Assembly (NCBI GenBank): GCA_027485365.1
Contig: JAIXRD010000342.1
Coordinates: 1-7,649, forward strand
DNA length: 7,649 nucleotides
From: Cryomorphaceae bacterium
GTDB taxonomy: Bacteria > Bacteroidota > Bacteroidia > Flavobacteriales_D > Crocinitomicaceae
Reading direction: 5' to 3'
Of this stretch, positions 1 to 6,771 are shown in pieces; position 1 is the stretch's first letter, and each line of letters opens with the position of its first letter. Both the position numbers and the translations under genes were made by a program. The notes under the pieces were generated by a model, which ran no database searches, was not told where the DNA came from, and was given only the letters and a program-made list of their open reading frames with translations.

Positions 1-1631
1 AAGGTGTCCGAAACCAGGTTTGGGATTTGAAATGCTTGTTCCAATCTCACTCCTGCTTGATATTTAAATTTCTTGTATTGATGCGCAACAATTCCATAAA
101 CGCTAAAAATTTGTTCGTCGTAATTGTACAAGAAATTAGAAAGTGTATCCTCTAGAAATACATTTGAAACGGAATCCATTGTTTCAGAATAGGTATCTAC
201 CACTTGATGACGCACGATGCCCTTCGCACCAAATTCTGTTCGAATTGATTGATCTGGCCATAAATACACGCCATCCGTTTGTAGCGTTGTAACACTAGAA
301 GTTTCTTTATTTGATAAGCGTTGACTCAATGGTGCAATCATACTCAATTCCACGGTATCCAAGGAGTATTGTGTTTGATCATAAAATCCTTGAATCATAT
401 CTGTTCCGATGGAATGTGTTGCGTCAGCCGTAAGATAGCCCCGATTGCTTTTAAAGTTTTGTCGGAAGTTCAAATTAAAATCTATATTCTTTTGATCACT
501 AGGATCATAAGAAACTCTCCGCCATAAACTGGTGGCAGACAAGGATCCAAATGCGTCTTCACTATACCGTGTATTCCATAAATCTCCCGTCCGATCACGC
601 TGACCCATAGACGCAGTGGAAGAAAATGCAATACTTCGGTTATGCTTCAAGGTCCAATCAAACCCCATCCTTGCGGTGTGCCCCGCATTTAAATCGGTTC
701 CGAGCCTGTTTTGATCTAGTATGACTACCGAATCGTTTGCTAAGGTTTGACGACTATACAAATAATTGTTTCGGTATCCATCCAAATAGCGCCCGTTATA
801 GGAAGCAAACGCGTTAAATGAAGCGTTACGATAACTCAGTGAGATACTCTCATCAGCCACGTTTCCACCCTTGAGATTTCCGCTACCAAGGTTGGCGGTA
901 ATTAATCCATTGAACCCTTTAAGCTTGTTCTTTTTAAGCACAATGTTAATTATCCCTGAGCTGCCATCTGGATCATATTTCGCAGACGGATTAGTAACAA
1001 TTTCTATCCGTTCAATCGAACCCGCCGGCAAGGCATCCAATAAGGTTTTTCCATTTGAACCTGTGAGTGAACTCGGTTTACCATCAATCAAAATATTCAC
1101 TGAACCTTCACCGCGCAATAAAATCCTACCGTCTTGATCTAAATCAATGGATGGTAAATTCTTTAACACATCATTCGCTGTACCTCCTCGCAAGGTCAAA
1201 TCTTGAGCGACATTATAAACCTTTTTATCAATACCGCTTCTTAGAATGTCTTGTTTTCCTTGAACGATGATCTCATCAACAATACGCTGATTATTAACTG
1301 TCATGTTGTATTCGCCAAGATTCACTACCCGAAGCTCCTTCGTTGGTATAATTTGATTAATCCACAAGGTGTCATACCCGGCAAAAGTAGCTTGTAGAAT
1401 TAAGGGCGCAAACGGTAGATTTTCAATATTGAATTTTCCCTCACTATCGGTAAACTGTCCGGAAACAAACGAACTATCTTTGGCTAACAGCACTTTTATT
1501 TTAACATATTCCAAGGCTTTTTTTGCATTCTGATCAACCAATCTCCCCAACACAATCCCCTCACCTTGAACGCGTTGCGCTATAGCTAAAAGAGAAAAGC
1601 AAACGAATAAAATCCCCAACAATATTTTCAT
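1..1631 (-). CDS. TonB-dependent receptor-like outer-membrane beta-barrel protein, C-terminus cut by window edge
   Basis: This gene reads as one uninterrupted frame of 543 codons from ATG at 1631 to the left edge, so the C-terminus is missing; relatives are usually about 750-850 residues. A signal peptide is evident (MKILLGILFVCFSLLAIAQ, cleavage near residue 18-19). Residues about 24-112 look like a carboxypeptidase-regulatory-like beta-sandwich (GRLVD, TDSEGKFNIENLPF, FAGYDT). Residues about 125-235 form a plug-like domain with LRGEGSVNILIDGKPS (172-187), LPAGSIERIEIVTNPSAKYD (201-220) and SSGIINIVLKK. From about 236 onwards the alternating aromatic and polar pattern fits a beta-barrel. This arrangement is typical of the Bacteroidota 'outer membrane beta-barrel' receptor family. 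It should sit in the outer membrane and may import a ligand or act in surface assembly; the substrate cannot be told from sequence. No SusD-like gene is visible beside it. It is transcribed away from zwf. Confidence 0.9.
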   Translation of the reverse strand, partial: MKILLGILFVCFSLLAIAQRVQGEGIVLGRLVDQNAKKALEYVKIKVLLAKDSSFVSGQFTDSEGKFNIENLPFAPLILQATFAGYDTLWINQIIPTKELRVVNLGEYNMTVNNQRIVDEIIVQGKQDILRSGIDKKVYNVAQDLTLRGGTANDVLKNLPSIDLDQDGRILLRGEGSVNILIDGKPSSLTGSNGKTLLDALPAGSIERIEIVTNPSAKYDPDGSSGIINIVLKKNKLKGFNGLITANLGSGNLKGGNVADESISLSYRNASFNAFASYNGRYLDGYRNNYLYSRQTLANDSVVILDQNRLGTDLNAGHTARMGFDWTLKHNRSIAFSSTASMGQRDRTGDLWNTRYSEDAFGSLSATSLWRRVSYDPSDQKNIDFNLNFRQNFKSNRGYLTADATHSIGTDMIQGFYDQTQYSLDTVELSMIAPLSQRLSNKETSSVTTLQTDGVYLWPDQSIRTEFGAKGIVRHQVVDTYSETMDSVSNVFLEDTLSNFLYNYDEQIFSVYGIVAHQYKKFKYQAGVRLEQAFQIPNLVSDT

Positions 1632-1636
1632 AGCTT

Positions 1637-1644
1637 CAAAGGTA
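1637..1644 (-). promoter_or_regulatory. Candidate -7 box (TACCTTTG) of the receptor gene
   Basis: Read on the minus strand, this is a perfect match to the Bacteroidota -7 consensus TAnnTTTG. It ends five bases before the receptor ATG. I see no TTG (-33 element) 17-23 bases upstream, which weakens the call. If it is used, transcription would begin at or within a few bases of the ATG, giving an almost leaderless mRNA. Confidence 0.45.
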
Positions 1645-1751
1645 ATACATTGAAAAAGAATTCACGAGCATTCACAAGAAGCGTTCAAGCGAATAAGAAG
1701 AATAAATTAAGGTTTTTAACATTCTTTAGTGAATGAAATCAACGTTAGTTG

Positions 1752-1782
1752 TTGCTTTTAATGCTTACTTAGTGTATTTTTG
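1752..1782 (+). promoter_or_regulatory. Bacteroidota-type promoter of the zwf-pgl-edd operon
   Basis: A TTG at 1752-1754 (a second TTG lies at 1749-1751) is followed after 20 bases by TATTTTTG at 1775-1782. This fits the TTG-N(17-23)-TAnnTTTG pattern of the primary sigma factor in Flavobacteria and Bacteroides. Transcription should start around 1786-1790, leaving a short A-rich leader of about 13-17 bases before the zwf ATG at 1803. That leader has no clear Shine-Dalgarno sequence and is too short for a riboswitch or attenuator. No operator-like inverted repeat stands out around it. Confidence 0.65.
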
Positions 1783-1802
1783 ACACATACCGAAAAATAA
1801 CT

Positions 1803-3281
1803 ATGGGTAAAAAACAACAAGACACGGAAAAATTCAGCAAATTCAATGTAATCGTTTTTGGTGGTGACGGAGACTTAGCATTCAGAAAAATATATCCTGC
1901 CATCTTTCATCGCATGTTGGATGGACAGATTGAAGACCAATTTAATGTGGTTGGGATTATACGAAAAGAGCTTGATCGAAACACGCTTGATGCAAAGGTT
2001 CGACAATTTTTATTGACTACTGATGATCAGCCGGCTACGGATGCGCAATGGGAGGCATTTAACTCAAAAATCGCTTGGATTAAAGCTGAAAATCCCGATG
2101 TGGAATCCTATGCTGAACTGGCAACTTTCTTAACGAGTCACAACGAATATGATCACATATTCTATTTCTCTACACCATCAGCTGCATTTGGACCTATTTC
2201 ACAAACATTAAAAGCTTGCGGCTTAATCAATGAACGAAGCAAAGTAGTACTAGAAAAACCCTTAGGAAATAGCCTAGAGTCCTCCAAACAAATCAATGAA
2301 GAAATTATGCGAGCATTTGATGAGCATCAAGTGTATCGAATTGATCATTATTTAGGGAAGGAAACCGTTCAAAACCTTATGGTATTGCGCTTTGCAAATA
2401 ATCTTTTTCAACGTACATGGGACTCCATCAGTATTGACAACATTCAAATTACGGTTTCTGAAAGTTTAGGAGTTGAACAGCGAGCGGATTATTACGACAA
2501 GAGTGGAGCGTTGCTTGATATGGTGCAAAATCACCTGTTACAATTACTTTGTCTTGTTGCTATGGAGCCACCTCACATCATCGAAGCCGACGAGGTTCGA
2601 AATGAAAAACTCAAGGTGCTCAAAGCGTTACGTCCAATGACTAAGCAAGCCGCAATTACTGATACGGTAAAAGGACAATATACGCGTGGTAATGTTCAAG
2701 GTGACCAGGTGAGCTCTTATTTGGAGGACATTGGGAAATACAATTCTAAAACGGAAACCTTTGTTGCGATTAAAACCTACATTGATAATTTCCGATGGAA
2801 AAATGTACCGTTCTATTTGCGTACTGGAAAACGAATGAAAAAGCGTTATTCTGAGATTGTAATTAATTTCAAAGAAATCGCTCACAACATCTTTCCCTCA
2901 AAAGAAAAACTCAACAACAACAAGCTAATTATACGTCTGCAACCTGAAGAGCGCATTGAACTCGTACAAATGACCAAGGTTCCGGGTCCTGGTGGATATC
3001 GCTATAAGCCAATTGCACTGAAACTAGACTACATGGATTCTTTTAAAGAGCGTTTACCAGAAGCGTATGAACGATTGCTTATGGACGTAATCCGTGGAAA
3101 TCAAACCTTATTCATGCGTCAAGATGAATTACAAGCTGCATGGCAGTGGATAGAAACGGTAACCGACAGCTGGAAACTTAGCAATCAACCGAATGTACTT
3201 TACGAAGCAGGTACCTGGGGTCCCGGCGATTTAATTCTTGAAAAAGGTGCAACATGGATAACAAAGTCATGGAAAGACTAA
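1803..3281 (+). CDS. zwf: Glucose-6-phosphate 1-dehydrogenase
   Basis: This enzyme oxidises glucose 6-phosphate to 6-phospho-glucono-1,5-lactone in the cytoplasm and feeds the Entner-Doudoroff and oxidative pentose phosphate pathways. At 492 residues it has full family length. The N-terminal Rossmann domain carries the nucleotide loop GGDGDLA (20-26) and R54. The family motif EKPLG lies at 151-155. The substrate and catalytic motif RIDHYLGKE (179-187) contains D181, H182 and K186; QNHLLQ (242-247) contains the probable general base H244; RTGKR (340-344) contains K343. The C-terminal substrate domain is intact, with QAGTWGP-like EAGTWGP at 468-474. Many stretches (GQYTRGNVQG, ETFVAIKTYIDNFRW) resemble proteobacterial Zwf. 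The odd point is D22 in the nucleotide loop, at the position of E. coli K18, which contacts the NADP 2'-phosphate. ATG at 1803 follows a good promoter and gives the usual short N-terminus. It is the first gene of the operon and overlaps pgl by 28 nt. Confidence 0.97.
   Translation: MGKKQQDTEKFSKFNVIVFGGDGDLAFRKIYPAIFHRMLDGQIEDQFNVVGIIRKELDRNTLDAKVRQFLLTTDDQPATDAQWEAFNSKIAWIKAENPDVESYAELATFLTSHNEYDHIFYFSTPSAAFGPISQTLKACGLINERSKVVLEKPLGNSLESSKQINEEIMRAFDEHQVYRIDHYLGKETVQNLMVLRFANNLFQRTWDSISIDNIQITVSESLGVEQRADYYDKSGALLDMVQNHLLQLLCLVAMEPPHIIEADEVRNEKLKVLKALRPMTKQAAITDTVKGQYTRGNVQGDQVSSYLEDIGKYNSKTETFVAIKTYIDNFRWKNVPFYLRTGKRMKKRYSEIVINFKEIAHNIFPSKEKLNNNKLIIRLQPEERIELVQMTKVPGPGGYRYKPIALKLDYMDSFKERLPEAYERLLMDVIRGNQTLFMRQDELQAAWQWIETVTDSWKLSNQPNVLYEAGTWGPGDLILEKGATWITKSWKD
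3243..3247 (+). promoter_or_regulatory. Shine-Dalgarno-like AAAGG that supports the pgl start at 3254
   Basis: AAAGG within AAAAAGGTG lies six bases before the ATG at 3254, inside the end of zwf. It favours this ATG over the in-frame ATG at 3269. Shine-Dalgarno use is generally weak in Bacteroidota, and A-rich codons make such strings common, so this is only supporting evidence. Confidence 0.35.
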
Positions 3282-3931
3282 TTTCATTTGCTTCGAGAGA
3301 GGAAGCATTTAGAAGCCTTGCCCAACGGATTTCAGAATTAATAATCAAGGCGCAAGAAAGCAAAGGAATCGCCAAAGTGTTATTGTCTGGCGGAGGCACA
3401 CCTATGCCCGTTTACGAAAAGCTATCCGATTCAAGTTTAGATTTTTCTAAGATTGAATTTGGCTTGGTCGACGACCGTTTTGTTCCTGTTCAAGATCCAG
3501 CGTCTAACGAGGGGGTAATTCGGAATATATTTAAAAACCAAGCAGATTTCAACCTAGAACCCATGGTGCAAAATCCGCAAGATTATGCACAAAGCATCGC
3601 GCAATGCCATAAAACATATCTCAAATTTATCCACGGCGATGTTATTTTACTAGGAATGGGAGGTGACGGGCACTTTGCCTCATTATTCCCAAACGATAAG
3701 CCTTCTGCAGAAGGTTTACTAGCAAAAGAATATGGCTGCTTGGGAACAAATGCCCCAAGTCATCCAACAAAACGTATTTCCACTAATTTAGCATTCATTG
3801 AATCCATTGAACACCGTATTTTACTATTAACAGGTAAAGATAAACTAGACAAACTTAAGGCATCAACAACAGAAGGAACTCCAATTTCCTATATTGTCGA
3901 TAAGCTGACAGAAATATATTACGCCCCATGA
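3254..3931 (+). CDS. pgl: 6-phosphogluconolactonase (DevB/NagB-fold type)
   Basis: The product hydrolyses 6-phosphogluconolactone from Zwf to 6-phosphogluconate, the substrate of Edd. The 225 residues match the usual length of the SugarP_isomerase-fold lactonases. Characteristic motifs are present in order: LSGGGTP (44-50), the phosphate-binding strand-loop; VDDRFVP followed by DPASNEG (72-87), matching the family DERxVP...SN pattern; and LGMGGDGHFASLFP (133-146), where the histidine of DGH (H140) is the proposed catalytic base in studied relatives. DevB-type lactonases and glucosamine-6-phosphate deaminases share the fold, but the GDGHFASLFP form and the position between zwf and edd point to the lactonase. 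The start overlaps the end of zwf by 28 nt; M6 (3269) is an alternative start with a 13-nt overlap. The stop TGA overlaps the edd ATG (ATGA, 3928-3931), so translation of edd is probably coupled to pgl. Confidence 0.93.
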   Translation: MDNKVMERLISFASREEAFRSLAQRISELIIKAQESKGIAKVLLSGGGTPMPVYEKLSDSSLDFSKIEFGLVDDRFVPVQDPASNEGVIRNIFKNQADFNLEPMVQNPQDYAQSIAQCHKTYLKFIHGDVILLGMGGDGHFASLFPNDKPSAEGLLAKEYGCLGTNAPSHPTKRISTNLAFIESIEHRILLLTGKDKLDKLKASTTEGTPISYIVDKLTEIYYAP

Positions 3932-5727
3932 AATTGAATTCTACCATTGAAGCAATAACTGCACGAATTATCACCCGAAGCGCCGAAACCCGAAGCGCGT
4001 ACATGAATCAAATGCAACAGGCTCGAATTAATGGAGTGGCTCGTTCAGCCATGAGCTGCGGTAATTTAGCCCATGCCTATGCTGGATGTAGTGCCCATGA
4101 AAAAGATGCATTAGCTGAAAATGAACTGAAAAACATAGGAATTGTAACTTCCTACAACGATATGCTTTCGGCACACAAGGTTTATGAAGATTACCCAAAG
4201 CAAATCCGAACCTATGCCACTTCGCATCATGCAGTTGCGCAAGTAGCCGGAGCAGTTCCTGCGATGTGTGATGGGGTAACCCAAGGTCAAGACGGAATGG
4301 ACCTCTCACTTTTTTCAAGAGATGTTATAGCGATGTCAACAATTGTTGGATTGTCGCACAATGTGTTTGATGCGGTGCTATGTCTTGGAATTTGCGACAA
4401 AATTGTTCCTGGCTTACTTATTGGAAGTCTTCGATTTGGTCATTTACCGGTAGTGTTTGTTCCGGGGGGACCAATGCCCAGTGGAATTTCGAATGAAGAA
4501 AAATCAAACATTCGTCAGTTATTTGCTGAAGGAAAAATAGGTCGAGCCGAATTATTAAAAGGAGAATCCGATTCTTATCATTCCCCGGGAACATGCACAT
4601 TTTATGGTACGGCAAATAGTAACCAAATGCTCATGGAGATCATGGGCCTTCAATTACCCGGATCAAGTTTTGTAAATCCAGGCACAGAATTACGCGATCT
4701 ACTTACCGAAGAGTCCGTACGTGTAGCAGCTGAAAATGCACGCAAGGGTACAAATCTCTTAATGGATATCGTCACCGAGAAAACTATAGTTAACGGCATT
4801 ATTGGACTGTTAGCTACGGGTGGATCAACGAATCATACCATTCATTTAATTGCCATGGCCAGAGCAGCTGGAATTATTATTAATTGGGACGACATGTCGG
4901 ATCTTTCGGCAGTGATTCCATTAATTACTCGGATGTATCCGAATGGTGCGGCTGACGTGAATCACTTCCATGCCTCTGGCGGAATGGGATTTGTAATTCA
5001 CACCTTACTTGCGTATGGATTGCTACATGAAGATGTAACTACTATACTTGGAAACGGACTAACAAAGTATACACAAGAACCCTATATTGCAAGCAAGACG
5101 TTAGCGTGGAGAGACGGAGCCAAGGAAACGCTTAATGATTCAATTATTCGAGATGCAAGTAATCCTTTTTCTAAGGATGGTGGCATTAAAATCATCAAAG
5201 GAAATATCGGACGAAGTGTTGTTAAAACCGCAGCCGTTGCTGATGAACATCTCGTCATTGAAGCGCCCGCCATTGTATTCAAGGAACAGCACGAATTAAT
5301 TACAGCGTTCAAAAATAATGAACTGAATAAAGATTTCATTGCTGTTTTACCATTTCAGGGCCCTGCACACAAGGGCATGCCCGAATTACATCAATTAACT
5401 CCTACCCTAACCATTTTACAAAAGAAGGGATTTCGCGTGGCATTGGTCACCGACGGTCGGATGAGTGGAGCCTCGGGAAAAGTTCCTGCAGCCATTCACA
5501 TGAGTCCTGAAGCGAGCAAAGGAGGATCTATCGGAAAAATAAAAACTGGCGATTTACTAACATTGAACTGCATTGATGGTACACTAACATGTCATGAGTC
5601 AGATTTTGAGCTACGTGCTATAGTTACCAAAGAAAGTACAGATCAGGTTGGCTTAGGCCGTGAGTTATTCGGCGTATTTAGACGACAAGTAACTGATTCT
5701 GAAGAAGGTGCATGCACCTTGTTTTAA
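3928..5727 (+). CDS. edd: Phosphogluconate dehydratase, Entner-Doudoroff enzyme
   Basis: Edd dehydrates 6-phosphogluconate to 2-keto-3-deoxy-6-phosphogluconate, the committed step of the Entner-Doudoroff pathway, using an Fe-S cluster. The protein is 599 residues, close to the 603 of E. coli Edd. The N-terminus ETRSAY (20-25), CGNLAHAYA (44-52) and TSYNDMLSAH (74-83) are Edd-type and separate it from dihydroxy-acid dehydratase (IlvD). Conserved blocks follow: MCDGVTQGQDGMDLSLFSR (113-131), LGICDKIVPG (153-162), PGTCTFYGTAN (220-230), ATGGSTNHT (296-304) and VTDGRMSGASGKVPAAIH (507-524). Cysteines 114, 156 and 223 fall at the expected cluster-ligand positions. The gene starts within the pgl stop (ATGA). 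Its last codons form half of a convergent arrangement: its TAA overlaps the stop of the terC-like gene by two bases, and a 16-bp palindrome lies just inside the coding end. No eda gene follows. Confidence 0.97.
   Translation: MKLNSTIEAITARIITRSAETRSAYMNQMQQARINGVARSAMSCGNLAHAYAGCSAHEKDALAENELKNIGIVTSYNDMLSAHKVYEDYPKQIRTYATSHHAVAQVAGAVPAMCDGVTQGQDGMDLSLFSRDVIAMSTIVGLSHNVFDAVLCLGICDKIVPGLLIGSLRFGHLPVVFVPGGPMPSGISNEEKSNIRQLFAEGKIGRAELLKGESDSYHSPGTCTFYGTANSNQMLMEIMGLQLPGSSFVNPGTELRDLLTEESVRVAAENARKGTNLLMDIVTEKTIVNGIIGLLATGGSTNHTIHLIAMARAAGIIINWDDMSDLSAVIPLITRMYPNGAADVNHFHASGGMGFVIHTLLAYGLLHEDVTTILGNGLTKYTQEPYIASKTLAWRDGAKETLNDSIIRDASNPFSKDGGIKIIKGNIGRSVVKTAAVADEHLVIEAPAIVFKEQHELITAFKNNELNKDFIAVLPFQGPAHKGMPELHQLTPTLTILQKKGFRVALVTDGRMSGASGKVPAAIHMSPEASKGGSIGKIKTGDLLTLNCIDGTLTCHESDFELRAIVTKESTDQVGLGRELFGVFRRQVTDSEEGACTLF
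5705..5725 (+). terminator. Probable intrinsic terminator, possibly bidirectional, at the edd / terC-like junction
   Basis: The sequence AAGGTGCATGCACCTT (5705-5720) is a perfect 16-bp palindrome that can fold as a 6-bp stem around a CATG loop. On the plus strand it is followed by GTTTT (5721-5725), a short U-tract running into the edd stop codon, so the hairpin is built from the last coding triplets of edd. On the minus strand the same hairpin comes three bases after the terC-like gene's coding end, but is followed only by CTTCTTC. It is therefore a better terminator for edd than for the opposite gene. The short stem and U-tract make it a moderate prediction. Confidence 0.5.
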
Positions 5728-6713
5728 TCGGATGTACGAACAGAAATAATAACAGAAATAAGCAAAGTACCAAGAATCACACCTAACGAAACGATGGTTT
5801 CTATGTGATACACGGGTGCAATCAGCATTTTAAACCCAATAAAGGCGAGAATTACAGAAATACCATATTTCAATTTCTCGAATTTATCCATTGAATTTGC
5901 CAATAAGAAATACATAGAACGCAAACCGAAGATTGCGAAAATATTAGAAGTATATAGAATGAGTGGGTCATCCGGAGCAATTGAAAAAATGGCGGGAATG
6001 GAATCAATTGCAAAAATCAAGTCGGTTGTTTCCACAATAAAAAGCACCATGAATAAGCGTGTAAAGAATACTTTACCATTTCGTTTAATCCAAAAAGAAT
6101 CGGATGAATCTTTAGTCAATACACGGAAGTTCTTTCGAACAAATCGGGCTCCAAATGAGTTATTAAAATCTTGATTCTCGTCATCATCCCCGGAAAACAA
6201 GGCCTTAATTCCCCCATATAAGAGCATGATTCCAAAAATAGTCATCACGAGATTTACCCTATGAAATCCATCACCCCCCATCTGTTCTGGTGCTAATGTA
6301 AATTTCCAAAATGCGGGAAGATAGGTAATCTTGATTAACCAAGTTCCCGCAAAAATAAAGATCGCACGAAGCGCCATCGCACCTAAAATTCCCCAAAGTA
6401 AAATCTTATGCTGAGCCTTACCTGTAACCTTGAAGTATTTAAATACCATTAGAAACACAAATAAATTATCAACAGATAAGGACTGTTCAATCCAATAGGC
6501 CGATTGAAATTGCGAAAATTTTTCAACGCCTTTTTCATAAAAAATAAACCCGCTAAAAGCCATAGCCGTCAAGATCCAAATAGCTGTCCAACGTATTGAA
6601 TTCTTCGTGGAGACCTCATGTTCTTTAAATTTAAAGAGTGAGCGAATATCGAACGCTAGTAACAGCGTTACAACGACGGAAAACACTACAAGAATTATTT
6701 GATTTTGATTCAT
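5724..6713 (-). CDS. TerC/Alx-family integral membrane protein, probable metal-ion (Mn) transporter
   Basis: The product is a 329-residue polytopic inner-membrane protein with about nine hydrophobic segments. It carries the family signatures: EQSLSVDNLFVFLMVFKYF (76-94) with acidic D82, TTDLIFAIDSIPAIF (229-243) with D231 and D237, and TSNIFAIFGLRSMYFLLA (255-272). Its overall layout matches E. coli Alx (about 321 residues), whose family is linked to manganese export and tellurite resistance; the exact ion here is an inference. Between GTWL (123-126) and IFG (159-161) it has 32 residues where Alx has about nine. I chose ATG at 6713 because the in-frame TTG at 6722 overlaps the promoter box. 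That box leaves no room for the yybP-ykoY Mn riboswitch often found before such genes. The gene is convergent with edd (4-nt overlap) and divergent from the acetyltransferase gene. Confidence 0.92.
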   Translation of the reverse strand: MNQNQIILVVFSVVVTLLLAFDIRSLFKFKEHEVSTKNSIRWTAIWILTAMAFSGFIFYEKGVEKFSQFQSAYWIEQSLSVDNLFVFLMVFKYFKVTGKAQHKILLWGILGAMALRAIFIFAGTWLIKITYLPAFWKFTLAPEQMGGDGFHRVNLVMTIFGIMLLYGGIKALFSGDDDENQDFNNSFGARFVRKNFRVLTKDSSDSFWIKRNGKVFFTRLFMVLFIVETTDLIFAIDSIPAIFSIAPDDPLILYTSNIFAIFGLRSMYFLLANSMDKFEKLKYGISVILAFIGFKMLIAPVYHIETIVSLGVILGTLLISVIISVRTSD

Positions 6714-6719
6714 CAATGG

Positions 6720-6747
6720 CAAATGTAATACGAAAAGTGCTGCTCAA
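6720..6747 (-). promoter_or_regulatory. Bacteroidota-type promoter of the terC-like gene
   Basis: Read on the minus strand, TTG (6747-6745) is followed after 17 bases by TACATTTG (6727-6720), a complete TTG-N17-TAnnTTTG promoter. The box ends six bases before the ATG at 6713, so transcription should begin within a few bases of the start codon. Confidence 0.6.
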
Positions 6748-6760
6748 GTAAAAATCTAGC

Positions 6761-6768
6761 TAAATTTG
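6761..6768 (+). promoter_or_regulatory. Candidate -7 box (TAAATTTG) of the elaA-like gene
   Basis: TAAATTTG is a perfect TAnnTTTG match ending three bases before the ATG at 6772. I see no TTG 17-23 bases upstream; that stretch (about 6735-6744) overlaps the start of the opposing promoter. If this box works, the mRNA is likely leaderless. It lies in a 58-bp space shared with the divergent terC-like gene, so the two promoters would be back to back. Confidence 0.45.
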
Positions 6769-6771
6769 AGG

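Noticed and set aside
321..1270. Plus-strand open frames at 321-527, 871-1137 and 1067-1270
   Set aside because: They lie antisense to the receptor gene, which has a full signal peptide and plug motifs. Their own translations show no recognisable domain.
1632..1802. A small RNA, tRNA or regulator-binding inverted repeat in the divergent spacer
   Set aside because: Apart from the promoter boxes I see only AT-rich sequence and a short ATTCAC repeat, with no convincing stem or cloverleaf.
2628..3399. Minus-strand open frames at 2628-2885 and 3178-3399
   Set aside because: They are antisense to the unmistakable zwf and pgl genes, with no family motifs or promoter.
3973..3998. Direct repeat ACCCGAAGCGC (3973-3983 and 3988-3998)
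   Set aside because: It encodes TRSAE-TRSAY in frame at the Edd N-terminus, where E. coli Edd has a similar ERSRETRSAY. It is best explained as coding sequence.
4028..5339. Minus-strand open frames at 4028-4318, 4418-4615 and 5082-5339
   Set aside because: They are antisense to edd, whose motifs run unbroken through these stretches.
5959..6174. Plus-strand open frame of 71 codons
   Set aside because: It is antisense to the terC-like gene across its conserved helices and is low-complexity Lys/Ser rich.
6714..6722. TTG start at 6722 for the terC-like gene
   Set aside because: The TTG overlaps the TACATTTG promoter box, and the ATG at 6713 gives a normal N-terminus.
6766..6771. TTG start at 6766 for the elaA-like gene
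   Set aside because: It is the end of the TAAATTTG box; the ATG at 6772 matches the MI- start of ElaA.
6714..6771. A yybP-ykoY manganese riboswitch or pH-responsive leader before the TerC/Alx-family gene
   Set aside because: The promoter box ends six bases before the ATG, so there is no leader long enough to hold one.
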